NCBI GenBank assembly: GCA_019925095.2
Contig: CM034391.1
Location: forward strand, 5,794,551-5,858,550
Source of the DNA: Dendrolimus kikuchii
Taxonomy: Eukaryota; Arthropoda; Insecta; Lepidoptera; Lasiocampidae
DNA: 64,000 nt
Direction: 5' to 3'
Made by a program: the position numbers and the translations under genes. Shown here piece by piece: positions 10,451 to 22,002 of this stretch (the first letter of the stretch is position 1; each line of letters starts with the position of its first letter). Below the pieces are notes generated by a model that was given only the letters and a program-made list of their open reading frames with translations, had not been told where the DNA came from and made no database searches.

Positions 10451-10649
10451 GGAATTGAATCAGCTGATTTTGAAAAAAATTAACAACCTGTATTATTACG
10501 TCACTAAATAGAGTAGCTCATAAGGATCAATTTCCGTGAAGGAATGTCAAACAGCAAACTCTGGTAAAAGGGAATAAATCTCTGGTATTGCATATTTTAA
10601 TATTTACAGTATTTCAAATTTCGTTGTGGATTCAAATTATGGCAGTTGG

Positions 10650-10895
10650 CCGTAGACTATGGAGCGTTTTCACTGTAAAATATTGTGCGTACACATCGGC
10701 GCGAGTATACTAATACTCGAGCCGGACCGGTGTGTACCTACCACTGTTCTTGATGGTAGGTTCTCATATCTTGCTATTTTGCCTTACCATTGGTTGAATT
10801 TTGACATTACTTGTATGGATTTTTATCGAGTTTATGTCAAATTTAAACCGATAGTAAGGCAAATCAACGGTTTGTAAGGTACAGGAACGGGCCAT
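10650..10895 (+). mobile_element. MITE family G (GGCCGGTTCC ends), diverged copy
   Basis: Shares 'gccttaccattggttgaatt', 'tttatgtcaaatttaaaccg' and 'ggaacgggcc' with copies at 25978-26105, 50822-50958 and 63803-63971. The interior is itself near-palindromic. Confidence 0.6.
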
Positions 10896-11289
10896 TAATC
10901 GTGCGTCAACACACTGAATTTACAATAAACGTGAACATATTAATTTCTTAATCGTTAAGACAGCCGCGATTGCATACATTTTTAACAACCATCAATAATT
11001 CAAACCAGAATTTATTTCGATATAAAATAAACTATAAAACATCTGAAATCAAAATTAATCGCGCTATAATTATGATGTAAGGAAGCTGCTTCTAGCAGTT
11101 ATCGTAAATTTTCAATATTCGCAAAAAAATGTTGACGCGGTAAGACAGAAAATCAGGGATGGCAAATATTGGCTCGTGTATTCTTTAATGACTGTACTAC
11201 ACAACTATACTTACGACATTTTTTTGTCATAAACAAAATTTTAATCCAATTTATATTTTAACGTAATAATATACAACTATGAAAACTGA

Positions 11290-11291
<2 letters not shown>
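10896..11291. other. AT-rich stretch, nothing recognised
   Basis: No supported coding or repeat features before the TA microsatellite. Confidence 0.45.

Positions 11292-11355
<64 letters not shown>
11292..11355 (+). repeat. TA microsatellite
   Basis: About 64 bp of pure (TA)n. Confidence 0.96.
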
Positions 11356-11360
<5 letters not shown>

Positions 11361-11464
11361 AAACGTTGGTGTGTGTTTAATTTATAAAATATGTAGTTTA
11401 AGTATGTTAAAATCTACCTAATAATCGGCACCACCTACATCGCCAGATTTGGTTAAATTATTCC

Positions 11465-11605
11465 TTAAGTTAGGTTGCCTGCAAGAGATTGCTTTAAGCG
11501 ATAAGGCCGCTTATTGTTTCTACCAGGACAATATTGTAATTGTGAATTTTTGAAATTGTATATTTGGTGAGTAATAAAGTGTTATCTATCTATCTAAGTC
11601 TAATT
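11465..11605 (+). repeat. LINE 3' UTR tail
   Basis: GTTGCCTGCAAGAGATTGCT, 'agcgataaggccgc' and 'agtaataaagtg' followed by (TATC)n. The same order of motifs recurs at 16375-16500 and 20895-20930. AATAAAG plus a short tandem tail is typical of a non-LTR 3' end in Lepidoptera. Confidence 0.7.
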
Positions 11606-11800
11606 ATTTTATATTAATGTATTGCATTATACCTATTTCTTAAGACCGTATGTAGAATATTGAGTTGGTGACCTTCTAACAGTAAAGTACCCAGGAGACA
11701 GACTAAACTGGTTCGCCATACCGATTTGCTCTCAGAAATAGGCATCAGATGTTTGATTTCCTAATTTCAGTTGTAAATTTCTTTATATTTGTATTGAAAA

Positions 11801-11947
11801 GCGATATCTGCTACAACATGGCTTTTAATTAAAGACTAAAACATGGTGCAGTTAATTCTGAAATAAAACAAATGGGATGTTTTATTTCAGAATTAACTGC
11901 ACCATGTTTTAGCCTTTAATTAAAAGGCATGTTGTAGCAGATATCGC
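11801..11947. repeat. 70-bp-arm near-perfect palindrome
   Basis: Left arm 11801-11870 and right arm 11878-11947 are reverse complements over 70 bp with only two mismatches. The 'loop' is 7 bases (11871-11877). Arm ends are GCGATATCTG...CAGATATCGC. A transcript would fold into one long hairpin. No matching copy elsewhere in the window and no obvious target duplication. Confidence 0.95.
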
Positions 11948-12229
11948 TATGAATTACAGAGTCGCTTACGACCGTGCCATTTCTTTTTACATCCCAAGTA
12001 AAGACCTCGCTGGAATGAAAAGGTTCGCTACCCATGCCTTGTATACACAGCGTTAACAAAGCGCACCTGCGCTTCTAATAAGACCGGGGTTTAAAAATAC
12101 GAAAGTTTATATCCACATGCCACGATAAAAATGTAGGCCATTCAACTCAACATCTCTGATTTCTTGGCATATTTTTTCTACCGGCAAATTGATACACATA
12201 TTCTTCTTTACTTATTTTTTTAAATTAAT

Positions 12230-12324
12230 GGTCTAATTCATATTGAGTTACAGTTAGTTTGAAGGCTTCTTTAAGAATCTTAAAGAGGCTTACAAACTTA
12301 CTCTAAGTCAATATGAATAAGACC
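12230..12324. mobile_element. Small fold-back MITE (family H)
   Basis: GGTCTAATTCATATTGAGTT pairs with AATATGAATAAGACC across a ~95 bp imperfect palindrome whose centre reads CTTTAAGAATCTTAAAG. A second, diverged copy with the same central 'cttctttaa' and 'aaacttactctaa' motifs is at 45049-45145. Confidence 0.75.
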
Positions 12325-12394
12325 GTAAGACTGCAGTATGATTCTGTCTAACCACTGCAAAGATGATACCTATTGTGTATCTATGCTCTATATT

Positions 12395-12710
12395 AATATT
12401 ATAAAGAAGAAAAATTTGTATTTTTGTATGCTTGTAACGAATAAACTCAAAAACTATGGGACCGATTTCAAAAATCCTTTTTCTTATAGAATGCTACATT
12501 ATCCTAGATTAATATAGCTTATATTTATTACTAAAAAAATTAGGGGTGCCTACTAAAACTTAAATAATTTAATCCAAAGTGTAAAAAAATAGTGTTTGAG
12601 TGGGTCCGGGGATGGTTTAGATTCACAATTAGACCCGGTAGGTGGCGCTGGAATCGGGTTCTAGATTTTTATTTTTTTCAGGGCAGGACAACGTCTGCCG
12701 GAACCGCTAG
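12395..12710 (+). repeat. Interspersed repeat family W, longest copy
   Basis: Contains 'ctatgggaccgatttc' early, GGTAGGTGGCGCTGGAATCG in the last third and ends GTCTGCCGGAACCGCTAGT. It matches 16640-16850 and 6461-6617. Confidence 0.65.
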
Positions 12711-12913
12711 TTATTAATTCCTTGTTTTATTTAGATCTCTTTAAAGGCACACGTTTTATCAAAATGGTAGAGAGTGGAGAAAGCACAGATAAGATCCTAT
12801 ATCTTTGGTAGAGAGCGAGTCGAATGTTTGGATACGTTGACGTTTAGGTTAAAATTCTATGTTCGGATACGACAAAAGGTACCATGTATGTATGTTGAAG
12901 TCTTAGAATAACG

Positions 12914-13000
12914 GCTGCTGTGGTTGAATGGGCTAATCCATTGCCGGTCTAGCTTAATGAAACGCAAATGCGTTCGGTTCCATTCGTGGCATGGTAAATT
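12914..13000 (+). repeat. tRNA-like SINE head
   Basis: CTGTGGTTGAATGGGCTAAT (A-box-like) and GTTCGGTTCCATTC (B-box-like), then GTGGCATGGTAAAT. It matches the better-preserved head at 49172-49260 and a third copy at 27628-27720. It is a pol III-type retroposon head, not a functional tRNA: it has no cloverleaf and is diverged. Confidence 0.65.
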
Positions 13001-13054
13001 TTGTAAACGAACTTTAAAAGAAACGAAGTTTCTGAAAATTTTATCGAAAGTTTT

Positions 13055-13375
13055 ATCCGTGCAGGAACGGAGAAAGAATACAATTTCCTGCGGCCGGGCG
13101 GCCTGTCGTAAGAGGCGACTTAACAACCCACAGCCCGGTGGTAGGGCATTTGCCCGACTGGATGGCTACCACCCCTGGTCTAAGGTATGTCGTCATAACA
13201 ACCTTGAGTTGTGTTCCGGTATTAGTGACCAGGTTCCAGTTTCCCTTAAGAGAACAGCAGCGCATTTGTAGCAACTTTGGTGTTGCAAATGTCCATAGGT
13301 GATGGTAACCGCTTTCCATCAAGTGGGCCGTCTGCCTATCTGCTGATCTCCTGCAAAAAAAAACACAAAAATAAT
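13055..13375 (+). mobile_element. SINE-like retroposon (family A), full length
   Basis: Complete from ATCCGTGCAGGAACGG to the A-rich tail (CTGCAAAAAAAAACAC). Close in sequence to the 5167 and 24847 copies. The antisense strand has a long open frame, but it is an artefact shared by all well-preserved copies. Confidence 0.88.
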
Positions 13376-14000
13376 TCTGTAACGCTTTCACGGAAAAGAC
13401 ACGACCGTTTTTGTTAAAATTTGGTATATATGTAATCTCAATATCAAGAACGGACGTAAGATATTTCATCCAGCAAATTGGGATAGTATACTCATTGGGA
13501 TAGTCTGAATTTTCTGAGGGCAAGTAGCGCCTAAATAAAAATTTTATGGAAGGTAACCTGTATGAATGCTCGCTCTCTAAAGAAACATTCATCGGGGACA
13601 AATTCTAGTTAAGATCATAAGTCCAAGACAAATCTAACAAAAACGATGAAAACAGGCTACAAACATAAAAAATAGGTCAAAATAATAAAGTAAGAAAGTA
13701 AGCTTAGTGTAAATTAGTTCAATAGAAATTTAGAACAAAAAGATAAAATTTTGCCGTAAATTCATCAACTAAACAACGATTTGGATATGAACAGTAAATT
13801 CTATTTGTTATTGAAACTTTGATCAAGCAGAGAAAGATTTATAGCTGTGATTAAATTTGTTTTAGCTTTTCATACAAAGGAATTTTCGTGTTTTTTTAAC
13901 CTAAATAAAGAGATATAAATCATTCAACTACTATTGTTATTCGTACCTAATGGGCATTCAAATTATAACCAGCGGGAGTTATTACCTATAAATTTTAATT
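13376..14000. other. AT-rich stretch, nothing recognised
   Basis: No gene or matched repeat seen. Confidence 0.45.
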
Positions 14001-14149
14001 CAGGGTTCCTTCATTATTCTGTTAATAACCCTGGAGGCCGTTCATAAAAGTACGTCACGATAAACTTGTTCTTTTTGGACACCTTTCCTACCTCGCTACG
14101 CTGCGTCACGCTTTTTGCACATTGTATAATATATTCTAAAGTTCTTGTC

Positions 14150-14250
14150 ATACTAGCATTTGCCCGCGACTTCATCCACGTTGGACAGGTAACAAAGATT
14201 AAAGTTATTTTGCTAATATCTAAATCAAAGGTTATTTCTAGCAGGCCTAT
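14150..14250 (+). repeat. Helitron-like or MITE end fragment
   Basis: 'ctagcatttgcccgcgactt', 'atccacgttggacaggtaac' and 'ttattttgctaatat' match a second fragment at 28925-29010. The 'cccgcgacttcgtcc' motif is a frequent end of lepidopteran interspersed repeats. Confidence 0.5.
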
Positions 14251-14435
14251 GGATTTTTTAGGATGAAAATACATGAATTCCGATGAATTGAGATTTCTGT
14301 AAAAACCCAGGATAAGTAGTGACCAGGATATAAAGTATCACAGATTTTATGATAGTGTTGTGGAACACTTAGAAGCCAATAGATGGCACTAATAATTGAT
14401 GTCCCAAGCGGTTCCCGAAACATACAAAAAATATA

Positions 14436-15713
14436 TTAGGTGGGGGAAAAAGTTTCTTCGCATTTTATATAAAAATTCAAAAGATTTTTTTATAAAGTTT
14501 ATTTACATTTGACTACAGTATGTAGGTGCCATTTTGTTGGATAACTTTTTGCCATCTTATAGGTAGGGACATGATCCCATTACTATAAAAATTTTGGGGC
14601 TTCTGATAAAAAAACTGCGATGAGTGGTTTTGGCAGTCCTCTCGTGATGTTAACCTGACACTGCCTAAAGAATTCTGCAGAGACCGAAACAGGTGGAAAT
14701 CTGAAGGTGCAAGGTCAGGACTATACGGCGGATGCATTAACACCTCCCAGCCAAACTCTCGTAATTTTTGCTGAGTGGCTAAAGATGTATGAGGTCTAGC
14801 GTTATCATGGTGAAAAACCACACCCCTTCTGTTGATTAATTCCGGCCGTTTTCTCTCAACTTTTTGCCTTAATCTCATCAGTTGTTCGTAGCACAGTTCA
14901 GAATCGATGGTCCTGCTTGGCGGTAACAGCTCATAACGAATAAAACCCTTCCAATCCCACCATACACACAGCATCACCTTGTTGCGAGTTAACCCGGGTT
15001 TCGCCACAGTCTGTGAAGCCTGACCGGCCTTCGACCACGATCTTTTGCGCACGTTCTTGTCGTACGTGATCCACTATTCATCACCAGTTATCAGCTTCTT
15101 CAAAAATGGTTCGGTTTCATTACGTCGTAATAAAGAATGAGTACACGGTTCATTAGGTTTCTTTCAGTGAGCTCATAAGGCACCCAAATATCGAGTTTTG
15201 TTGTGTACTCGTATTTTTTCAAATGCGCCAAAAGCGTTTTGTGGTCAATTCCCAGTTCTCCAGCTACATCGTAACTACTAATATGCCGATCTTGCTCCAC
15301 TTTTTTAAAAATCACATCAATTTTGTCCGTAACAGGGCGACCAGAGCGACGTGCATCTTTGATATCAAAATTTCCGGATTGAAAACGCTTAAACCAAATT
15401 TGCGCTACTCTCACAGATACTGCATTAGGTCCATAAACATCACAAATTTTTTTTCGCGGCTTGTGTTGCATTTTTACCTTTTATGTAGTAAAATTTTAAA
15501 ATGTATCGAATTTCTTCATTAGATTCACTCATTTTAACAATAAGAAAAACAAATGAAAATCACACATTTTCCTAATTAGAATTTGGAATTGTCTTCTTTA
15601 AAATTAAAACTTTTTAATGATACCAAAACCAGCCAGGTACAAATGGTATAGCCAAAGATATCTTATTACAAGTTCATACATACTATATGCGAAAGACTTT
15701 TTCCCCAACCTAT
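14436..15713 (-). mobile_element. mariner element, mori/cecropia type, copy 1
   Basis: 1,278 bp with inverted ends (TTAGGTGGGGG at left; CCCCAACCTAT at right) and TA duplications at 14434-14435 and 15714-15715. It is a close relative of the plus-strand copy at 46002-47286 in the arrestin intron. Length and ends are those of a complete mariner; the transposase inside is broken. Confidence 0.93.
14513..15532 (-). pseudogene. mariner transposase, broken (copy 1)
   Basis: The reading starts near 15532 (MSESN...). It runs through the HTH region (VAQIWFKRFQSGNFD), then HHDNARPHTS (second catalytic Asp) and HPPYSPDLAPSDFHLF (third Asp), the DD34D pattern. Defects seen: an extra A in the 8-A run near 15446 shifts the frame after about 28 codons; a 7-base loss relative to copy 2 near 15135; and a TAG replacing a Lys codon in the first catalytic motif (GDE-stop-W, near 15075). 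The copy cannot make an active protein. Confidence 0.92.
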
Positions 15714-15919
15714 TATACAAATTTTCAACTATAACAGATGGGCCTAGGCCTGCGAGGAACAAAATTAGCCTCGCTGGAAGATCTTCCTTTGAGACGGAGG
15801 AGCATTCCATCTCACTCCTTCCACCCTATCGGGGCTCAGGCTCACCCTTCAATAGAGAATTTGCTATCGCACCAGAATCAGGTTTATTTTCAACTTGGTC
15901 CCTTTAAACTGGATCTAAA

Positions 15920-16374
15920 ATAAATATATATTATATTATATGAAGTCGAGATATGAGGTCTGGGAATTATTTATCTGCCAGCTAAAACCGCATCGAAACT
16001 AGCTTAGTTGTTTTTATGTGAATCCCGAACAAACAAACAAACACAAAAAATCTAAAAAAACGAAAGACTAATATTATGGATAGATAAAACAGCATATTAT
16101 TAAAAAAAAAAGTAATTTAAATATTAGTGTCAATAAATAATTAAAATGCTATTGCTAAATGTATGTACATATACAGGTATATTTTTATCTATAAACATTT
16201 GTACATTTTTGCAGATATGTATTTGTATGTTACGTATGTTAAGTATATATCTATTTAATATATAAAACATCTGTATATATTGCATTTATATATTTATTAC
16301 TAGAATGTAAGAAGCCGTACTACGTATTATGTACATACCACATATACCACCATCATTATTATATTCTCAATTCA
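15920..16374. other. AT-rich stretch, nothing recognised
   Basis: No gene or repeat match seen; scattered short ATGTAT runs. Confidence 0.45.
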
Positions 16375-16502
16375 TTCTTGGGGTTGTCTGGAAGAGATCA
16401 ATTTTTAGCGATAAGACCGCCCTTTGTACATAAAGAGACATAGTTTTAGTCTATAAGTTCTTTTTTTGTATTGGTATACAATAAAGAGTTATTGATTGAT
16501 TG
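16375..16502 (+). repeat. LINE 3' UTR tail
   Basis: GGGGTTGTCTGGAAGAGATC, 'agcgataagaccgccctttg', 'tacaataaagagtt' and (ATTG)n tail. Best preserved of the three copies in this window (others 11465 and 20895). Confidence 0.75.
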
Positions 16503-16639
16503 TATTCGTTTAGACTATGACGTCTTCACTTATTATTTTTGTATAAAATTTAGGGGGCTTCGCGTTTGTAAGATGTTAAATTGTGTCTCTATTGACTTGA
16601 CTGTCAACTACCTTATTCTTAATTAAAAACCACTAATCT

Positions 16640-16849
16640 ATCTTAATATATATAAATTACGTGTCGCGTTGTTTGTCCGCGATGGACTCCTAAACTACTT
16701 GACCGATTTTATTCAAATTTGCACAGCGTGTGCAGTTTGATCCGACTTGAAAGATAGGATAGCTTACATTTGGACCCGGTAGGTGGCGCTGGAATCGGTT
16801 TCTAAATTTTATTTCTTTAGAGCAGAACAACGTCTGCTGGGACAGCTAG

Positions 16850-16850
<1 letters not shown>
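16640..16850 (+). repeat. Interspersed repeat family W
   Basis: 'gtccgcgatggactcctaaa', 'cttgaccgattttattc', GGTAGGTGGCGCTGGAATCG, and end GTCTGCTGGGACAGCTAGT followed at once by (TA)n. Confidence 0.68.

Positions 16851-16915
<65 letters not shown>
16851..16915 (+). repeat. TA microsatellite
   Basis: About 65 bp of (TA)n abutting the 3' end of a family W repeat. Confidence 0.96.
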
Positions 16916-16918
<3 letters not shown>

Positions 16919-17364
16919 GAAATCCACATATATAGTGACTCATCACGATATCTCAGGAACTATAATACCTATAGACTTGAAATTTGACATGGAACTTCCT
17001 TTCGCCAAGTAGAGGTCAGCTAAGAACGGATTTAACGGCACCCGAAGCGGGCGGTTATAAGCTAGTATCGTATAAGTGTTAAATTGTAAACAAGTTTCCG
17101 GCAAAAAACTTAGGTTCTTTTTCATACAAATTGTAGCCAATCCAAAGAGACTATGAGTGCGAAGTTGCAGACTATAGATAAAAGTTATTCAATGATACAT
17201 TATTGATTAGACTTTGGTTAAATTTTCCATTTGTATTTCTGGAGGTGCTTAAAAGTTTCATTTAAAATGTATTATTCTTAAAAGCTTTTCTAATTTTTGA
17301 AAGTATTAGTCTGAAAGTTATAAAAACTTTTTGCTTATCATTAACAGACACAAAATAAAGCTAA

Positions 17365-17961
17365 AGCTCAATACACACCAAAGCCGCCGCCGACCCGCCG
17401 ACATAATCCGGCGGCTTATAGGAAAAGTATCATGTCGGCAACATGCGCCAATCAGAGTCCGTGTTTCCCGAAAAGTACAATCCCGGTATCTTCAAGTCTC
17501 GTGTGAATAGGTACTATCATGTTAGTGTGCTCCATCTTCGACCGCATCATCGTCCAACATTGGACGTGATCGTGGTCAAACCCAAATTCATTTATTATAA
17601 AAAAAAATACACCCGGGCGTGCTGCCTGTGTGGCTTGCGTACTGTTAGGATGGTAGGTCGTGGTTAGGTCCCAGTGCCTCGTGGTCTTGTAAATTAGACG
17701 CACACTTTTGTAGCTAAATGGTTTAATTCGGACGTGTTGCTGCGACAGAGGGCAAATCGAGTCTCAACAATTACTTTAATTACAATAAACTTGTATAATA
17801 AAAATGATGAGTATACAATTTCATAACAGTACGCAAGCGCTCAGTCCCGGCGACACTCATACTATAGTGACGTAATTTTAATGAATGAAACCGCCAACTA
17901 GCCCGCAGATAAAAAGTTGCTGACATAGGACGGCAGGCCCGGCTTTAGTGTGTATTGCGCT
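17365..17961. mobile_element. Harbinger-like MITE with LINE insert
   Basis: Ends AGCTCAATACACACCAAAGC and CGGCTTTAGTGTGTATTGCGCT are inverted repeats. TAA occurs on both sides (17362-17364 and 17962-17964), a 3-bp TWA-type duplication. The inner parts (ccgccgccgacccgccg / ccgccaactagcccgc) are GC-rich. A Jockey-type fragment sits inside, splitting the element. No transposase remains. Confidence 0.72.
17437..17610 (+). pseudogene. Jockey-type LINE C-terminal fragment, nested in MITE
   Basis: SESVFPEKYNPGIFKSRVNR matches the end of the 7073-7430 fragment ([20 protein letters not shown]). A stop, short UTR and A-run (near 17598) follow. Only the last ~150 bp of the LINE is present. Confidence 0.75.
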
Positions 17962-18161
17962 TAAGATAAATAATGAATAGTTTATATTTCCTTTAATTTT
18001 ATACCTCTGGATCCCATCCTAAAGGGTGTTAATGAGTTGGCTTCGCCCTCAGTGTTGTAAAAGTCTATAGGCGACGGTAAACTCGTCCATTCATAATTAG
18101 TATATATTTAAAAATGTAATAGAATATAAGATATAAAAAAGGCATTTAAGCTTACGCTTAC

Positions 18162-18275
<114 letters not shown>

Positions 18276-18386
18276 ATAATAATAATTTGTATCCACCGAT
18301 ATCCAATGTTTATTTGCTTCCACAGAAAAGCCATTATGTCCTGTATACTAATTCAGTTATTTCTTACGCACGGACGCACGAAAACA

Positions 18387-18411
18387 CGCGCGCGCGCGCA
18401 CACACACAAAA
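18387..18411 (+). repeat. CG/CA microsatellite
   Basis: Short ACGCGCGCGCGCG run followed by CACACA. Confidence 0.9.
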
Positions 18412-18479
18412 TATGACATGAATGACAAAAATGATTTAAATTTATGCTGCGGCCGCATCTGCGTTAGCGTTAAAGATTT

Positions 18480-18670
18480 AGATTGAGGCCGAATGATTAA
18501 CGCATGGCCACATTAGTGTATATACATACGTTATCTGTCAATATTTACCGTCATTAACAATGTCGCATCTCAAATTCAACGCATTACACCGATCATCATC
18601 ATATCTACGTGAAACAACCTATATCTGTAACAGTATCGGAGATGAAGTCGCACCTTTAGAGAATAAATAT
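18480..18670 (+). repeat. Interspersed repeat related to 51800-51960
   Basis: 'ttatctgtcaatatttaccg', 'tcattaacaatgtcgcatct' and 'gaagtcgcacctttaga' parallel 'ttatctgtcaaagtttaacg' and 'tcattaacaagtaacaatat' at 51830. It is diverged and non-coding. Confidence 0.45.
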
Positions 18671-19164
18671 AATTGTTTGTGAACAACATACTTAATTCGT
18701 GTCGCGATACAGGCCAGTCCTAGTGCCTATATAAGCATTATTTCTGTATGATTTTTTTTTGGCAATACAAAAATTAATTACATGAATTGCGTCTCTCTCT
18801 ATATCAGCTACGACTGAAACGGTGCTTCTGCTTTTACCTGTTTTATTTTTTTTACCCCGGTAACCTAAAAGTATATAAAACAGTTATTGTCCATAAAGTT
18901 GTTACGAGACTAACAAATTGCTCTAAAAGAAACATACGAGAGATTTATTAGACCGGATGAACCCACAAAAGTTAGTTACGGTCGCCGGATTATGTCTACT
19001 TTTACAACATTTTACATGTAGTTTTATGAGAAATACTGTAAACTCAACTATTCGCGATACTATAAATTTAAGGTGGAAGTTGGTAGTTTGGTCGTGAAGT
19101 AAGAAATTTTCATAATACACGTTGGCCAAATAAAGATGAAAATAAGCTTTTTTTAAAAAAAAAG

Positions 19165-19475
19165 TTTTTAAATACAAGCTTTTGAGATCCTGGATATCAT
19201 GTAGCAACAGAGTGCTAGCCAAGACAAGTAAAACGAGCCCAATCACGGCGGGTCTATCTTGTTTAGTACAGGAGTTCCTATGGCCACCTTCCGACTCCAT
19301 CATCAGATTAGCTCCATGGTACCATATTATTACATTGTCACGCGATATACATATGCGTGCAAAATTTCAGTTCAAGTGGAAACCGGGAAGTTGGTCAAAT
19401 TTAACTTGCAAGATACCACCCGAACTTACATACATACATAGGTACATCCATTGCATGTTAAATACTAGCTTGTAA
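19165..19475 (+). repeat. Interspersed repeat, probable non-LTR 3' end
   Basis: A moderately GC-rich block in AT-rich DNA: 'atcagattagctccatggta', 'gtcacgcgatatacatatgc', 'gcaaaatttcagttcaagtg', ending ACTTACATACATACATAGG. The short tandem CATA tail suggests a retroposed end. Class by resemblance only. Confidence 0.5.
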
Positions 19476-20002
19476 TAATAGGGACGCCACTTTCGCACTA
19501 TAAACTCTAGTAATTCCAATATTCTGTTAAGAGTAGTTTTGATGCTTACTTATAATTTTTAATCTTACGTCCAAAATCGTGCAAGTATCAAGTTGTTTTA
19601 TTTACGACATACGCATTTTCTCAACATAACCTATAATTTTTAGGTACTGTAATAATAACAATGATTATAATTTTGTAAACAAGAGCTAAAGCTCTTCTTT
19701 AACACCTTCTGATAATTAATGGAACAATGATTCGATTAAGATATGCTAAACGAACCATTCAAACCAGTCCTGTCAATTGTTTTTTGGTAAGAGTCATCAA
19801 ATTGTGATATGACGAAAAGATTTTTACTTTAAAGTCCGCTAGACATCCTTGGTAAACTTTAAAAATCACTGCTTGAGTGAAATTTAGTATAGCTATATTT
19901 AGTTACTTTTAGTGGATTTTAGACTTAGATCAACGTTAAAATTATAATAACATAGATAATTCCTCTTTGTATACAATTTACTGACACTGTATACACATAA
20001 GT

Positions 20003-20383
20003 ATGACCATGTCTCTAAATTCCGAAAAAAAACTCAAGTGGTTGCCAATTCGATTTCGCCGGAATACTCACATCCTTTTTTTTCTCTATAGTATTTTATT
20101 TGTCCCAATTACTCCTGATTACCTTAAACAACGTTTTGAATTTCTTTCGTGCTCTCATGACTTACGCCATTCTACTAAACTTAAATTGAATACTCCTACG
20201 CATAACTCAACTTTTTACAACAATTCTTTTAGTGTTAAGGCTATAATACATCTTTGGAACGCGCTTCCCGTTGTTATCAGACAAGCAAAATCGCTAGCGA
20301 TATTTAAAACTATGATAAAAAATACTCCCTGTCGTTGGAATATGATATTTAAATTCATTTATAAACATAGATATATTTTTTAG
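20003..20383 (+). pseudogene. Non-LTR RT C-terminal fragment
   Basis: A 126-codon open frame: LKWLPIRFRRNTHILFFLYS, then PDYLKQRFEF, HSTKLKLNTP, NNSFSVKAIIHLWNALPVVI, LAIFKTMIKN. This pattern (LxWLPI..R; SFSVxAxxLWN.LP; L..FK..) is the C-terminal tail of Jockey/CR1-type reverse transcriptases. There is no catalytic domain upstream, so the element is 5'-truncated. Confidence 0.85.
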
Positions 20384-20389
20384 ATATGT

Positions 20390-20745
20390 ATATACATACA
20401 TACATAACTTCACGCCAGTTCCCTTGCGGGGTAGGCACGAACAACAGAGCGCCATTTAGGCTTATTCTTACACACCTCACTTGCTTCTTTGACAGTCATA
20501 ACTCTTGTCATGCACGTTCCTAAGGCTCCTAAAATCACCTTCTGCTAGTACACGATCAATTTGATCATGGAAGGTGTGTCGTGGCCTTCCAAGACTTCTG
20601 CATCCATCCACTTTTGCATTGTATATCTGTTTAGTCATTCTTTCATCATGCATTCTTTCCACATGCCCGAACCACCGGAGCATTCCTTTCCTTACCTTCA
20701 CCCCGACACTCTCTTTCAGACCAAGTCTCTTTCTTACTTCGGTAT
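20390..20745 (-). pseudogene. RTE-type LINE C-terminus and TATG tail
   Basis: Minus strand: VRKGMLRWFGHVERMHDERM, then YNAKVDGCRSLGRPRHTFHD, QIDRVLAEGDFRSLRN. The end is a (TATG)n-type tail (20390-20405 read on plus as ACATACATACATA). A nearly identical copy lies on the plus strand at 63405-63745 and two short tails are at 42548 and 60497. Confidence 0.85.
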
Positions 20746-20894
20746 TACGAACGTATGTATATATGTATATATCTATGTAATATAAAAAATTTGTTTGTTA
20801 AATTTGTTTTGTTTATAATATGTATTTATTATTAAAATGTACGTTGTTCGTACTATATGTTACGTATACCACCATCGCCATTATCATCTCAATT

Positions 20895-21075
20895 CATTCC
20901 TGGGGTTGTCTGCAAGAGATCGCTTTTTCATATCCATATTTAAAGCTGTAAATTTATTTCCGGGCTACTTTACGAACAAAATTCAATCAAATATCGGAGC
21001 TGCCACTTTTAGTTCCTTTATTTTCCGTGGTACTTCTTTTACGACGAAATGGCCAATACAGGAACATTAAAGAGT
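20895..21075 (+). repeat. LINE 3' tail fragment
   Basis: CCTGGGGTTGTCTGCAAGAG matches 16375; the following part diverges after ATCGCTTTTT. A short open piece downstream has no recognised domain. Confidence 0.5.
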
Positions 21076-22000
21076 TTCATTTATTCATTTATTCAACCAG
21101 TATTGTATAATACTTATATTCGTACCAGACTAGACTGTAATTGCTTAACTGGTGTATGTATATATATAATGAAAGACATTTATTTCATTTGCGCCATATT
21201 TTATATTAATTAGATAATTATAATGTTACAAATCAAGAGTTCAATAGCAACTGCCAATTGTAATCGACATTAAGTTTAATTATAAAATAATGAGGTTTCC
21301 AAACAGCCAGTGTCTATGTAGATTTCATATATTTCCTACATACAAAATTCTCTCTATCCTCACAATATGCTCATATCAACTTAATCTTCTGCTTTTCAAT
21401 ATAATCTGTATATTCATCGCCCAAGGGCATGTCAATCAGACTTAACTTTTCACTTAAGCCACTCATACATTATATGATTAAAGATTCAATTTGGTAGCTA
21501 AATCATGGACTCAGAAGTTAAATGGGTGCAGTGAACTTGAAGTCAAAGTTCAATCATTCGCAACATCAAGAACATTGTGGTAATTAATTAATTTAATCTT
21601 AGATGTGATATCCTTTGTACAGAGTTGAGTACTCACATTTTGAGATATTACTTGTCTTCGGGGATTCTAGTGTTTAGCTTTATAAAGGATTCTAATGGGC
21701 CTTTCACATTCTCGGGAAAAGACGAGAAAAGACCGCGAGAAACCGTTCCACATTTTCGTTTCTCGCCAACCCTTAGCTTGTATGTACTGCCACGAACGTG
21801 CTCTACATAGATGGAAATGTAATACTTTATTGCTCACCAAATTAACAGACACAAAACTTAAGCTACAATATTTTTGGGCAAAATAATACGCGGTCTTATT
21901 GCTGCGAGCGATCTTTTCCAGGCAACCTATCTTATAGTATATTTTTAGTTAATCTTGCAATATAGGCGGGCTTAAATTTAGATATTTTTACTATACTAAT
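21076..22000. other. AT-rich stretch, nothing recognised
   Basis: No gene or repeat supported. Confidence 0.45.
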
Positions 22001-22002
22001 TT

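Noticed and set aside
13053..13601. 182-codon antisense ORF across a SINE
   Set aside because: Overlaps the family A retroposon; equivalent antisense frames exist in other copies, and nothing suggests a gene.
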